Origin: Flavisolibacter longurius
GTDB taxonomy: Bacteria; Bacteroidota; Bacteroidia; Chitinophagales; Chitinophagaceae
Length of the DNA stretch: 64,000 bases
Assembly (NCBI GenBank): GCA_013327885.1
Contig: JABUMY010000004.1
Location: 186,001 to 250,000 of the forward strand
Reading direction: 5' to 3'
Below, one piece after another: positions 43,352 through 51,934 of this stretch. A program made the position numbers and the translations under genes. A model generated the notes under the pieces. The model was not told where the DNA came from. It saw only the letters and a program-made list of their open reading frames with translations, and did no database searches. Positions within the stretch are counted from its first letter, which is position 1, and every line of letters begins with the position of its first letter.

Positions 43352-44116
43352 TCAATATCCTTTTCTGAGCATGTCGGCATATTCGTTTGGCAATGGACTG
43401 TCTTCAACTGCCTTGGCAGCTTTCTCTACATCATAATCAAATCTTATAAACTCAACCTGTACGGCATCTTTATTGTTTATGCTGCTATCCTGGTTGAGGG
43501 TGAGCATTACATAACAGCCTTTTGGGTTGCCATCTTTTGGCTTACCTACTGAACCGATATTGATTGCATGGCGGTAATGTGTATTTTCTGTTGGTAGTAC
43601 TCTGTGGTAGGGTTTGTGTGTGTGACCGAAGCACATGATGTCTGCATCTGCCCCTTCCATAATTCGCAATAAGCTTTTTTCCTCCCTGTCCTCAAAAAGA
43701 TATTCATTGATCTTTCTTGGGCTACCATGCACTAACAAAAGGTTTAGTTTGTCCTCGTTTAGCTGGAACTCTACTTTTATGTGTGCCGGGAGTGTTCTTA
43801 GATACCTTCTTTCCTCAGGCTTTACAATTGAGTTGGTGAAGCTGATGGAAATTTTGCCCATATCTTTTTCACCATCTGTTTTATAAGCACAACCACATTC
43901 ATTACTCATCAAACCGATGCCCTGGTCGTAGTTACCTGCAATGGTAGGAATGCCCCTTCTTCTTACTTCATTGATTACTTCATTGGGCCAGATGTTATAC
44001 CCCACCAGATCGCCGAGGCAATAGATAGCATCCGGCTTTTGTACTTCGATACTTTTAAAAAAGGCTTCCAGTGCCGGCAGGTTTGCATGGATGTCGCTAA
44101 AAAGTGCAATTCTCAT
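43352..44116 (-). CDS. Metallophosphoesterase (YfcE-like)
   Basis: A 254-residue calcineurin-type phosphoesterase. The dimetal motifs are SDIHANLPAL (Asp, His), GDLVGYN (Asp), GNYDQGI (Asn) and CFGHTHKPYHR (His-His). An extra CGCAY stretch lies in the middle. It would hydrolyse a phosphodiester or phosphomonoester; the substrate is not evident. It lies 10 bp downstream of the arsenite transporter gene on the same strand, so it may be expressed with the arsenic operon. Confidence 0.88.
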   Translation of the reverse strand: MRIALFSDIHANLPALEAFFKSIEVQKPDAIYCLGDLVGYNIWPNEVINEVRRRGIPTIAGNYDQGIGLMSNECGCAYKTDGEKDMGKISISFTNSIVKPEERRYLRTLPAHIKVEFQLNEDKLNLLLVHGSPRKINEYLFEDREEKSLLRIMEGADADIMCFGHTHKPYHRVLPTENTHYRHAINIGSVGKPKDGNPKGCYVMLTLNQDSSINNKDAVQVEFIRFDYDVEKAAKAVEDSPLPNEYADMLRKGY

Positions 44117-44126
44117 TCGATGATTT

Positions 44127-45209
44127 TTAAGCGTTTAGTAATTGTCGATTTGTGTAGTATTTCCGTCTGAACCAAAAAGCTACATTCACCAAAGCAATCA
44201 AAGCAGGCACTTCTACCAAAGGACCAATAACACCAGCAAATGCCTGACCGCTGTTGATACCAAATACACCGATTGCTACAGCAATAGCCAGTTCAAAGTT
44301 GTTCCCTGCTGCTGTAAAGGCTATGGATGCATTTGTTGAGTAATCGGCTCCCATTTTCTTTCCAATAAAGAAGCTCACGATGAACATGATGGCGAAGTAA
44401 ATGACCAAAGGAATCGCTATTCTTACAACATCAAAAGGTATTTGCACAATTAGTTCGCCTTTGAGGCTGAACATAACCACGATGGTAAAGAGTAATGCGA
44501 TCAATGTGATAGGAGAAATAAAAGGTATGAACCTGGTTTGATACCATTCTTCGCCTTTTGCATTTTTCAGTAAGTATCTAGTGAGTACACCCGCTGCAAA
44601 CGGAATACCTAGATAGATGGCGACACTTTCGGCAATTTGGCCAATGGTTATATTCACTTCTGAGCCGGTGATTCCAAATAATGGTGGCAAAAGGGTTATA
44701 AAAACGTAGGCATACACACTGTATAGTAATACTTGGAAGATGCTGTTCAGTGCTACTAAACCAGCTGCATATTCCCGGCTTCCTTCGGCAAGCTCATTCC
44801 AAACAATAACCATCGCTATGCAACGGGCCAGACCAATGAGAATAAGACCGACCATGTATTCTGGATAGCCGTGTAAAAACACGATGGCAAGCAGGAACAT
44901 CAGGATTGGACCAATCACCCAATTCAGGAACAGGGACACACCCAGTACCTTTGTGTTTTTAAAAACTTCTTTCAGCTTTTCATACCTCACCTTGGCGAAG
45001 GGTGGGTACATCATAAGGATTAAACCAACTGCCAACGGAATGTTGGTTGTGCCGGATGAAAAAGAGTTAATAAAGGTTGAAGAGGAAGGAAAGAAGTAGC
45101 CGATTGCTACGCCGATCCCCATTGCAAGGAATATCCAAAGGGTTAAATACCGGTCTAAGAAACCTAATCTCTTTCGTTCTAAAGCCGGAGCACAATTGTT
45201 AGCTGACAT
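44127..45209 (-). CDS. acr3: Arsenite efflux transporter, Acr3 family
   Basis: A 360-residue membrane protein with ten predicted helices that exports arsenite. Family landmarks are [19 protein letters not shown] with its conserved Cys, and [18 protein letters not shown] near the C-terminus. The length is normal. It follows the DUF6428-like and arsR genes in one operon, and two identical palindromes upstream are probable ArsR operators. Confidence 0.95.
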   Translation of the reverse strand: MSANNCAPALERKRLGFLDRYLTLWIFLAMGIGVAIGYFFPSSSTFINSFSSGTTNIPLAVGLILMMYPPFAKVRYEKLKEVFKNTKVLGVSLFLNWVIGPILMFLLAIVFLHGYPEYMVGLILIGLARCIAMVIVWNELAEGSREYAAGLVALNSIFQVLLYSVYAYVFITLLPPLFGITGSEVNITIGQIAESVAIYLGIPFAAGVLTRYLLKNAKGEEWYQTRFIPFISPITLIALLFTIVVMFSLKGELIVQIPFDVVRIAIPLVIYFAIMFIVSFFIGKKMGADYSTNASIAFTAAGNNFELAIAVAIGVFGINSGQAFAGVIGPLVEVPALIALVNVAFWFRRKYYTNRQLLNA

Positions 45210-45230
45210 AAAAGAATTTTGATTTAATGA

Positions 45231-45692
45231 TTAGCAACAACCACCGCCGGGGGTACAGGTATTCGCTTCTACTGGTTGCGATACTTTCAATTTATCAGCT
45301 GGAACGCCGCATTGGTCCTGTGCAAGGCAAGCTGTTTGTTTGGCGGTCAAAACAAAGTTTTCACCAATAAACTCCAAATCATACTTTCCAATGGTATCAC
45401 CCTGGTATTCGACTTCTACTTCCAAGTCTTCCATCCCTAAAATCCTTTCCGAAAGCGAAATGATATTGGCTAATTTTTGTGGCTTTAAACGGTGCTCATA
45501 ATCATTAGCATCCCAAAGCTGAAAGTTTGCCATCTTTTCTGTTCTAACGGTCCCGCCACAATCAATAAAATGTTTGGTAACCACACCGACTTCTGTAACG
45601 TGAAAGTGCTCAGGAACAAATGTGCCGTCTGGTAATTCAAAGTTTACGCCCTGTAATCCGGTCAAATGATTTTTTACTTGTGATAGTTTCAT
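45231..45692 (-). CDS. DUF6428-like ars operon protein
   Basis: A 153-residue cytoplasmic protein. N-terminal blocks (GVNFELPDGTFVPEHFHVTE, GVVTKHFIDCGGTVR) are those of a small family found between arsR and acr3 in Bacteroidota. The C-terminus has Cys residues suited to arsenite binding (TACLAQDQCG, CTPGGGCC). Function is not established. A role as an arsenite-binding accessory is plausible. An operator-like palindrome lies 25 bp upstream of its start. Confidence 0.8.
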   Translation of the reverse strand: MKLSQVKNHLTGLQGVNFELPDGTFVPEHFHVTEVGVVTKHFIDCGGTVRTEKMANFQLWDANDYEHRLKPQKLANIISLSERILGMEDLEVEVEYQGDTIGKYDLEFIGENFVLTAKQTACLAQDQCGVPADKLKVSQPVEANTCTPGGGCC

Positions 45693-45716
45693 TTTGTATG
45701 TTTTTATAATTGTCTT

Positions 45717-45733
45717 ATTGCAATATTGCGATA
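45717..45733. promoter_or_regulatory. ArsR-type operator, site 1
   Basis: ATTGCAATATTGCGATA, centred on the palindrome GCAATATTGC, lies between the arsR stop and the start of the DUF6428-like gene. It matches site 2 at 46085-46101 in 15 of 17 positions, and the two changes keep the symmetry. Confidence 0.7.
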
Positions 45734-45750
45734 GTTGTGCCCAAAAAAAA

Positions 45751-46080
45751 TCAACAGCAGTTATTCTTCAATTCATAGGATACAAAAAACTTCTCCATTG
45801 CTGTTTTGTATTCTTTCCAAACCTTTTCATCAATACAATAGCAAACACTGGCACCGTCAACCGTGCCCTTGATGATTCCAGCTGTCTTTAACTCTTTTAA
45901 GTGTTGTGATACCGTTGCCTGCGCTAAACCCAACTCTTCTACCAGGTCGCCACAGATACACGACTTGGAATTAATTAGAAATTCCACTATGGCGATACGG
46001 GCCGGGTGCGCCAATGCTTTGAGCATGGTAGCTAACCTGTTTTGCTTATCGGTGAATATTTCTGATTTAGTGACACCCAT
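45751..46080 (-). CDS. arsR: ArsR-family repressor
   Basis: About 109 residues from the ATG at 46080 (the frame continues upstream through the operator, which is unlikely to be translated). The winged helix has LAHPARIAIVEFLINSKSCICGDLVEELG and the recognition helix AQATVSQHLKELKTAG. The Cys pair SCICGDLV is the ArsR arsenite-sensing motif region. It is the first gene of the arsenic operon and divergent from the acetyltransferase gene. Confidence 0.94.
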   Translation of the reverse strand: MGVTKSEIFTDKQNRLATMLKALAHPARIAIVEFLINSKSCICGDLVEELGLAQATVSQHLKELKTAGIIKGTVDGASVCYCIDEKVWKEYKTAMEKFFVSYELKNNCC

Positions 46081-46084
46081 ATTG

Positions 46085-46101
46085 ATTGTAATATTACGAT
46101 A
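46085..46101. promoter_or_regulatory. ArsR-type operator, site 2
   Basis: ATTGTAATATTACGATA, centred on GTAATATTAC, lies just upstream of arsR and between it and the divergent acetyltransferase gene. It could control both. Confidence 0.7.
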
Positions 46102-46123
46102 ATAGTTCTGAAACAAAGTATTT

Positions 46124-46657
46124 TTGTCGAATAATTTATTATCAGCGTTGAAAAGACTTAAAGAGTCTATAGTAATTACTGAGATGCTACCTGCGCATTG
46201 GGAAGCGGTAAAGGTGATCTATGAGAAAGGAATTGCCACTGGTAACGCAACTTTCCAAACGGCTGCCCCTTCTTCGTGGGAGTTGTGGGATAAGACCCAT
46301 ACACTACATAGCCGATTTGTAGCCCTGTTAGAAAAAGATGTTGTTGGTTGGATTGCGCTATCACCTATTTCCGTCAGAGAGTGTTATAGAGGCGTTTGTG
46401 AAGTGAGTGTGTATGTCGATCCGGAGTATGGCGGAAGGGGGATTGGCAAATGCCTGATGGAAGCTGTGGTTTCAAGTAGTGAGGCTAAGGGAGTGTGGAC
46501 GTTGTATTCAAGCACCTTCCCGGAAAATATAGCAAGCCTGGCCTTGCAAAAGAGCTTCGGTTTCCGGGAGATAGGTTACCGGGAAAGGATTGCGCAACTG
46601 GATGGGGTATGGAGGAATACTTTGCTACTGGAAAGAAGGAGCAATGTGGTGGGATGA
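46124..46657 (+). CDS. GNAT acetyltransferase (ArsN/phosphinothricin type)
   Basis: A GNAT N-acetyltransferase of the phosphinothricin/arsinothricin resistance type. Family blocks include IYEKGIATGNATFQTAAPSW-like sequence, VYVDPEYGGRGIGKCLMEAV (acetyl-CoA loop) and SIFPENxASL-like sequence (STFPENIASLALQKSFGF). The TTG at 46124 gives 177 residues, but homologues usually begin near ITEMLPAHWEAV, so the true start may be a later TTG or ATG (about 46151-46185). It is divergent from arsR and shares the operator region, which supports a role in arsenic (organoarsenical) resistance. Confidence 0.85.
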   Translation: MSNNLLSALKRLKESIVITEMLPAHWEAVKVIYEKGIATGNATFQTAAPSSWELWDKTHTLHSRFVALLEKDVVGWIALSPISVRECYRGVCEVSVYVDPEYGGRGIGKCLMEAVVSSSEAKGVWTLYSSTFPENIASLALQKSFGFREIGYRERIAQLDGVWRNTLLLERRSNVVG

Positions 46658-46722
46658 AAAAAAGCCTGCAGGTTTTTAACAGGATGAAAAAAATGAATCA
46701 GACGTCAACGAACTCGGTGCAC

Positions 46723-47200
46723 CTATAATTCCATTTCAGCGTCTATAAACTCTTTCGCTCCTGATGGACCTGTTATGGATAAAACAACATTACTTTCCGG
46801 GTCTTCTATTGAAAGTTGAAAGTAAAGAAACTGCAACAAGCTCTTTCAGCCTTGATGAAACTTACTAAATCATCCAGCATCTTATCTGATCCTTTGAATG
46901 TATACTGGTAACCATTGGTAACTCATGGCGGTCAATAACATTTGCTTTTAGCAGCGCTATCACTTCTGCCTTGTGTTTTTGCAGCTCTGGGCTGGAAAGT
47001 TTACAGGCAACTTCTTTTTCTTTTTTCACTGCAGTAACAATAGTTGATGATTTGTTGTTTACTGTTTCTTTCGTTGCCGGCTTTTTACAACAGTCATCAT
47101 CGCCAGTACAGGATGCCTTTGATGTTTTGGTTTGAGCACTTGCCGAAAATGCCAGCAGGCATAAAAGGGAAAGAATTGCAAGGAGTGATTTTGATCTCAT
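46723..47200 (-). pseudogene. Cys-rich exported protein gene with two frameshifts
   Basis: The first part encodes a signal peptide (LLAILSLLCLLAFSASAQ) and a CTGDDDCCKK motif and runs to a stop at about 46865. Coding similarity continues in a second frame (NGYQYTFKGSDKMLDDLV, then AERACCSFFTFN) and a third (LSIEDPESNVVLSITGPSG, ending at 46723). Together these make one protein with two single-base frameshifts. The C-terminal block with an ERxCC motif recalls small proteins linked to mercury/arsenic genes. It is probably inactive unless the shifts are sequencing errors. Confidence 0.7.
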
Positions 47201-47227
47201 AATTCGTAATTTATAAACAACTAAATT

Positions 47228-47557
47228 TTAATGTCGTGGTACGTAAAAAATAATACAAACGCCTATCAAGGCGATGACTGCGCCAATTATATCGTACTTG
47301 TCTGGAATAAAATTATCGAACTTATAAGCCCACAAAAGTGACATTATGATAAAGAAGCCGCCATAGGTGGCATAGGTTCTTGCAAAATTTGCCGTTTGCC
47401 ATGTTGCTACCACGCCATAGGCGATAAGGATTACAGCCCCCAGAATACCAACCCAAACAGGTTTGCCTGCCCGTAACCACTGCCAAACCAAATAACCACC
47501 GCCAATTTCACAAAGACCTGCGAGAACAAAAATTAGAACTGACTTTGTTGCTGCCAT
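47228..47557 (-). CDS. YnfA/UPF0060 family membrane protein
   Basis: A 109-residue protein of four membrane helices. The motifs LAGLCEIGGGYLVWQWLRAGKP and YATYGGFFIIMSLLWAY are diagnostic of the UPF0060 (YnfA) family, related to small multidrug transporters. It has been found near arsenic and mercury genes in many bacteria. Intact and 27 bp upstream of the broken Cys-rich gene. Confidence 0.92.
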   Translation of the reverse strand: MAATKSVLIFVLAGLCEIGGGYLVWQWLRAGKPVWVGILGAVILIAYGVVATWQTANFARTYATYGGFFIIMSLLWAYKFDNFIPDKYDIIGAVIALIGVCIIFYVPRH

Positions 47558-47634
47558 ACAAGTATTTTAGGAAAAGAAAGTTCGTAATTTTAATTTGATG
47601 CAATGCTCTCTTGCTTACAAACACAATAAGTATT

Positions 47635-47823
47635 TCAACTACATGGCTTCATAGCCTTTGCCGTTTTTCGTTTAGAGTACCAGGCGTGCCATAGGAAGAA
47701 GGCTGCAAGCCCAATTATTACAATGCCCAACTTCTCTAAGTAAACTTCTATAGCTATTAACGATGCTTTACCTACTGCAGTTCCTATTAATGGTAAAGCG
47801 CAACATAAAACACATAGTGCCAA
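47635..47823 (-). CDS. Mercury/metal transport-like small membrane protein, 5'-truncated
   Basis: A 62-residue frame with ALCVLCCALPLIGTAVGKAS and a second membrane helix (LGIVIIGLAAFFLWHAWY). Adjacent Cys residues in the first helix are the pattern of MerT/MerF-like small transporters. The usual residues before the first helix are missing, and the upstream DNA is a fragment of a TonB receptor gene. The gene was therefore probably cut by a rearrangement at about 47824. Confidence 0.55.
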   Translation of the reverse strand: MALCVLCCALPLIGTAVGKASLIAIEVYLEKLGIVIIGLAAFFLWHAWYSKRKTAKAMKPCS

Positions 47824-47825
47824 AC

Positions 47826-47978
47826 TTCAACACATTGGCGCCAATAATCCGGTCAGCTTTTCCCCCTATCCGTTCCAGGTAAGTTCTGAAAAAGAAGATT
47901 GTTGCAAGGCATCAAATGTGTAAGCGGGGATGGTGATAACCTTATCAAAACGACTTTATCTGTTTCAAATTGCAGCGA
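47826..47978 (-). pseudogene. Remnant of a TonB-dependent receptor gene
   Basis: About 150 bp (from CAACACATTGGCGCC on the + strand) closely match 41698-41850 within the TonB receptor gene. Small differences and frameshifts are present. It is a leftover of a second copy that was deleted, or a failed duplication. Confidence 0.75.
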
Positions 47979-48284
47979 ACAACTTGTCAAAATAACCTTT
48001 AGCAAAAGTCTTCTCAGGTTGTAAATGTGAAAATCTGTTCAAATATGCTTTAGTCGGTAAATTCTGAATAAGCGATAAAAGCAACATCAATTCTATGAGA
48101 ACTTTGCTATTAAGAAGTTATAATAGCCCATTACCGCCATTTTGGTTTACAAATAATGAGAGAACAGTTAGTGTATATTACAACTACATTTTAAAAGTAA
48201 GGCACAATCTTTTACCTTTTATTTTAGTTTATTATTTGCCTTTGCAACTTACAACAGCTGCAATACACCTTATTTTGACTATGC

Positions 48285-48698
48285 TTAATGTTTCATCAAC
48301 TGTACGGTCACTTGGTTTGCACCAGGGTCTTTCAGATCAATGGTCTGTAAAGTGGTTTTTACGACTACCCATTGCTTGTTTACTTGTTGCAGCAAAGCAT
48401 CACTTGTCGTAATGGCAAGCGTAAGCGTATGGCTTCCGGCTGTATTTGTCTCGCTCCAGGTGCCATTGTAAGGTAAACCACTTCTCGTGGCCACCAAGGT
48501 GCCGGCAGCATCAAACTGCAAGAAAACTGTTCCTATATCCTTCGCAACGCTGTTCTCCATATAGATAACCATCCAATCACCGGTTTTAACAGCATTACTA
48601 ACTGAAACCAGTTCTCTTTCAGGATATTCTCCACCACTTTTTTTGCAACCAGTAAAAAACAAAGCAATGAGTAGGGAATAGACGAATATTAATTTCAT
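48285..48698 (-). CDS. Putative lipoprotein, unknown function
   Basis: A 137-residue protein with a lipoprotein signal (LIFVYSLLIALFFTGC) and a beta-rich domain (DWMVIYMENSVAKDIGTVFL, GLPYNGTWSETN). It resembles small lipocalin-like or DUF lipoproteins of Bacteroidota, but I cannot assign it. It stands alone. Confidence 0.7.
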   Translation of the reverse strand: MKLIFVYSLLIALFFTGCKKSGGEYPERELVSVSNAVKTGDWMVIYMENSVAKDIGTVFLQFDAAGTLVATRSGLPYNGTWSETNTAGSHTLTLAITTSDALLQQVNKQWVVVKTTLQTIDLKDPGANQVTVQLMKH

Positions 48699-49020
48699 GC
48701 TAAGATGTTTTACTATGAAACGTAAGTAACAAGAGTTTGGTTGCTACAGCCTGCTTTACAGGATGATGTGCTGTTCGTACAGGGTCTTAAAAGAGAAACC
48801 CCTGCAAAAGCAAGGGTCGTCAACCAAAACTAACTGCTTATAAAGACTGTTAGATAGCCTAAGCTAAACATATTGTTTTAATCTTCCAAGTAAAGCGCTG
48901 TCCGTCGCAAACAGTACAAGTAAAAATATTGCCCAAGAAAAGCCATCCACTGTTGTATCAGGGTCCCATCTCCGCTGCACCGGAACGGTTTTCGCTATCC
49001 TGAAAGAAAGCAAAACGGCT
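48699..49020. other. Intergenic region, likely promoter DNA
   Basis: About 320 bp with no supportable gene. It separates the divergent lipoprotein and SRAP genes and must contain both promoters. I see no strong palindrome like the one in front of umuD. Confidence 0.4.
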
Positions 49021-49737
49021 ATGTGCTATTACAACGGCGTCAAGGTGAAAAAAGAAGCTATCCAGTTTTTGGTGGAAGACACCAAAGGGATTGAAAATTT
49101 TGAACGTGACTTGCAGAGCGGCTTTGAATACAGTCTTTTCCCGGTAGCAATGAAGAAAAAAGAAAAAACAAGGGGTGAGCTGACCCACTGGGAGTTTATT
49201 CCCTTTTGGTATAAAAGCATGAAGGAAGTTGAGGAAGGCAGAAAAAAATATACGACCCTCAATGCCCAAGGCGAAAAGCTCCTCACCTCCAAGATCTACA
49301 AGGAAGCAGCGCACGAACGGCGGTGCCTTGTGCTGTCTTCCGGCTTTTATGAGTGGCGGCACCACAAAGGCGTGGCGTACCCTTATCACATCCGGGTCAA
49401 GGACAAGGACACCTTCTTTATGGCCGGCATCTATCAGCCCTGGACCGACAAAGAAACAGGCGAGCGGCTGGATACCTTTGCGATTGTGACCACCGAAGCC
49501 GATGCGCTCATGACCCAGGTGCATAACAAAAAAAAGCGAATGCCCACTATCCTTACCGATGAAACAGCGGAACTCTGGCTGAGTGAGGACCTCTCCGAAA
49601 AAGAGATCAAAGAGCTTGCGACCTTTCATACCACGGATACGCTGGAAGCCTATACCCTCCGAAAGGACTTTCGCTCGGCCCACAACCCCAAAGAGCCCTA
49701 TGACTATCCCGATCTTCCGCCGCTGAAAGTCGCCTGA
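49021..49737 (+). CDS. SRAP-family protein (YedK/HMCES-like)
   Basis: A 238-residue SOS response-associated peptidase family protein. It shields abasic sites in single-stranded DNA by forming a covalent link with Cys2, exposed after Met removal (MCYYNG). Other active-site blocks are SSGFYEWRHH (Glu) and the later VHNKKKRMPTIL with its His. It is next to umuD and umuC, as expected for a DNA-damage gene set. The 241-residue frame on the opposite strand (48958-49683) is a shadow. Confidence 0.95.
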   Translation: MCYYNGVKVKKEAIQFLVEDTKGIENFERDLQSGFEYSLFPVAMKKKEKTRGELTHWEFIPFWYKSMKEVEEGRKKYTTLNAQGEKLLTSKIYKEAAHERRCLVLSSGFYEWRHHKGVAYPYHIRVKDKDTFFMAGIYQPWTDKETGERLDTFAIVTTEADALMTQVHNKKKRMPTILTDETAELWLSEDLSEKEIKELATFHTTDTLEAYTLRKDFRSAHNPKEPYDYPDLPPLKVA

Positions 49738-49789
49738 ACTGCCTGTGGGTCTGCATTATCCTGGATGTGGAAAAATGTTGTGGCGCCAT

Positions 49790-49810
49790 TTTGCTAAAAT
49801 ATTTAGTAAA
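49790..49810. promoter_or_regulatory. Candidate SOS-type operator in front of umuDC
   Basis: TTTGCTAAAATATTTAGTAAA is an almost perfect 21-bp palindrome (arms TTTxCTAAA and TTTAGxAAA), 55 bp before umuD. It is a candidate site for a LexA-like or S24-type repressor. Confidence 0.5.
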
Positions 49811-49865
49811 GCGGGCTACCTTCACCTGGCAAACCCACTGCTAACCCCATTAAAATTCTACCCGT

Positions 49866-50252
49866 ATGCTCATCGCATGTTACGGCTTTATTCCGGCTGG
49901 CTTTCCATCACCTGCCTCTGATTACCAGGAGGACAGCATCGACATCAATCGCCATATCATTGAACACCCAACGGCTACTTTCTTTTTTAGGGCCGAAGGC
50001 GAATCGATGATCGGAGCACACATTCCACCCAATGCACTCCTGGTAGTAGACAGAGCGCTGAAGCCCAAGAATGGCGCCATAGTGGTGGCGGTGGTAGACG
50101 GTGAGTTCACCGTGAAAAGATTGGAAAAAAAGATGAACAGCATTCGGCTTTTACCCGAGAATGAGAAGTACCGCCCGATTGAGATTACCGAAGGCATGTC
50201 CTTTGAGGTCTGGGGCGTAGTGCGGGCCATTGTGATTGACAAACCAGAATAA
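49866..50252 (+). CDS. umuD: UmuD-like S24 peptidase subunit
   Basis: A 128-residue LexA/UmuD-type serine peptidase. The catalytic Ser is in FFRAEGESMIGAHI and the Lys in VDGEFTVKRLEKK. The family block GFPSPASDY follows a putative cleavage pair Ala-Gly after only about a dozen residues. The autocleaved N-terminal arm is therefore very short. It would regulate the polymerase encoded 15 bp downstream. Confidence 0.93.
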   Translation: MLIACYGFIPAGFPSPASDYQEDSIDINRHIIEHPTATFFFRAEGESMIGAHIPPNALLVVDRALKPKNGAIVVAVVDGEFTVKRLEKKMNSIRLLPENEKYRPIEITEGMSFEVWGVVRAIVIDKPE

Positions 50253-50267
50253 ACGTGAAGGAGGTCT

Positions 50268-51533
50268 GTGATGTATGCCCTTGTGGACTGCAATAATTTT
50301 TACGTATCCTGTGAACGAGTGTTCCAACCCCAGTACAGGGGAAAGCCGGTGGTGGTGCTCTCCAACAACGATGGCTGTGCCATTGCCAGGAGCGAAGAAG
50401 CCAAAGCCCTGGGCATCGAGATGGCTGTTCCCATCCATTATATCCAGGACCTGATCACCAAAAATGGCGTCAAGCTGTTCTCTTCCAACTATACCCTGTA
50501 TGGCGACATGAGCCGCCGGATCTACGAGGTGCTGGCACAGTTCTCCCCACACATTGAGAATTACAGCATAGACGAGAGCTTTCTTTTCCTGGGCGACATG
50601 CCATTCCATTCTTTGGAACGGATAGCGATTTCACTTCGCAGGAAAGTAGCCCAGTGGACAGGGATTCCCGTGAGCGTTGGCCTTGCAAGAACAAAGACAC
50701 TGGCCAAGCTGGCCAACCGCTACGCCAAGAAGATGAACCGGAACCTGGGCGTGTACAGCCTGGACACCGAAGAAAAAGTAGCGGCTGTGCTGCGGTGGTG
50801 TGAGATCGGGGAGGTGTGGGGCATTGGCAGGCAGTATGCAACAAAGCTCCGCAGCATGGGTGTGGCTACGGCCTATGACTTTACGCTGCTTCCTGAAGAG
50901 TGGGTCCGCAAGAACATGACCGTGGTAGGCCAGCGGATGTTTAGTGAACTCAGAGGCCTTCCCTCCATCAAGTTTGAAGAAGTGGCGCCACCCAAAAAAG
51001 GCATCTGTACGTCCCGCTCCTTTGGTACACTGCTCACAGACAAAGATGAAATCAAGCGAGCCCTTTCGAGTCATGCGGCCCGATGTGCAGAAAAGTTAAG
51101 AAAGCAGGGCTCCTGTACGGGCACTATCCAGGTTTTCCTCGAGACCAACCAGTTCAGAGAACTCGATAAACAGTACAACAAGCAAGTGACCATCAAACTA
51201 CCCATGGCCACCAACAGCACCAACCTGTTGATTGTTTACGGATCCATGGCCATTGACATGCTCTACAAGAAGGGTTACAACTTTCACAAGACCGGCATGG
51301 TAGCCCTGGACATTGTACCGCAGGCCCACGTGCAGGGAACCCTGTATCCCGTGGAAGACAAGGCAAAAAACAAGGAAGTGATGAAAGCCCTCGACTCCGT
51401 CAATGCTTACCTGGGAAGAGACACCGTTCGCTTTGCAGCACAGGGTTACAGTGAAGGGTGGAAGCTAAAGATGGAACACCTTTCTAAATGCTACACCACG
51501 CGGCTGGATCATGTAATCCGCATCAAGGATTAG
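50268..51533 (+). CDS. umuC: UmuC-like Y-family DNA polymerase
   Basis: A 421-residue translesion polymerase. The motifs YALVDCNNFYVSCERVF (metal-binding Asp), LSNNDGCAIARSEEAKALG and NYSIDESFLFL (catalytic Asp-Glu) are diagnostic. The thumb region and little-finger domain follow. It is coupled to umuD. It lets replication pass damaged bases with reduced fidelity. Confidence 0.97.
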   Translation: MMYALVDCNNFYVSCERVFQPQYRGKPVVVLSNNDGCAIARSEEAKALGIEMAVPIHYIQDLITKNGVKLFSSNYTLYGDMSRRIYEVLAQFSPHIENYSIDESFLFLGDMPFHSLERIAISLRRKVAQWTGIPVSVGLARTKTLAKLANRYAKKMNRNLGVYSLDTEEKVAAVLRWCEIGEVWGIGRQYATKLRSMGVATAYDFTLLPEEWVRKNMTVVGQRMFSELRGLPSIKFEEVAPPKKGICTSRSFGTLLTDKDEIKRALSSHAARCAEKLRKQGSCTGTIQVFLETNQFRELDKQYNKQVTIKLPMATNSTNLLIVYGSMAIDMLYKKGYNFHKTGMVALDIVPQAHVQGTLYPVEDKAKNKEVMKALDSVNAYLGRDTVRFAAQGYSEGWKLKMEHLSKCYTTRLDHVIRIKD

Positions 51534-51934
51534 TACAACAGTTCTGTTCACACTAAAGTTGCTGGTTAGAAAGCTGTAGAAATTGTTTTGTTTCAGCAGA
51601 TGGGTTTGAGAGTGTTGCGTGCTATGATACATGAAAGAATCCCTGATAACATAACGGCCTAAGTTTCGGTTGTGCTTAACGGTTGCAGTAGGACGCATTC
51701 CTAAAAGCAGGCACCTCTGGTTAAGAGGAAACAGGGACAGAATTGGATGGCAGAATAGGTGCAAACAAACACCCCTACATTATATTCGTTATTCGCTACT
51801 TCCATCCCAGCATCAAACGTTGCCAAAGCAACCTGACTGTTATCAAAAACACAGATGTTTCTTTCACCAACATAAGTAGCCTTCTCACCAGCAGAAATTG
51901 TGTAATTTTCCCTTCCCAGCATCTTAACTAAAAC
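51534..51934. other. Intergenic region, no gene seen
   Basis: About 400 bp. Short frames on both strands (for example 51670-51879 and 51701-52009) have no protein-like features and overlap each other. I see no RNA gene or repeat. It should contain the promoter of the large VIT/vWA gene. Confidence 0.4.

Noticed and set aside
48095-48412. A 105-residue + strand frame
   Set aside because: It overlaps the lipoprotein gene on the - strand and has no protein-like features.
48958-49683. A 241-residue frame on the - strand
   Set aside because: It lies opposite the SRAP gene, whose + strand protein has clear catalytic motifs. The - strand product has no recognisable feature.
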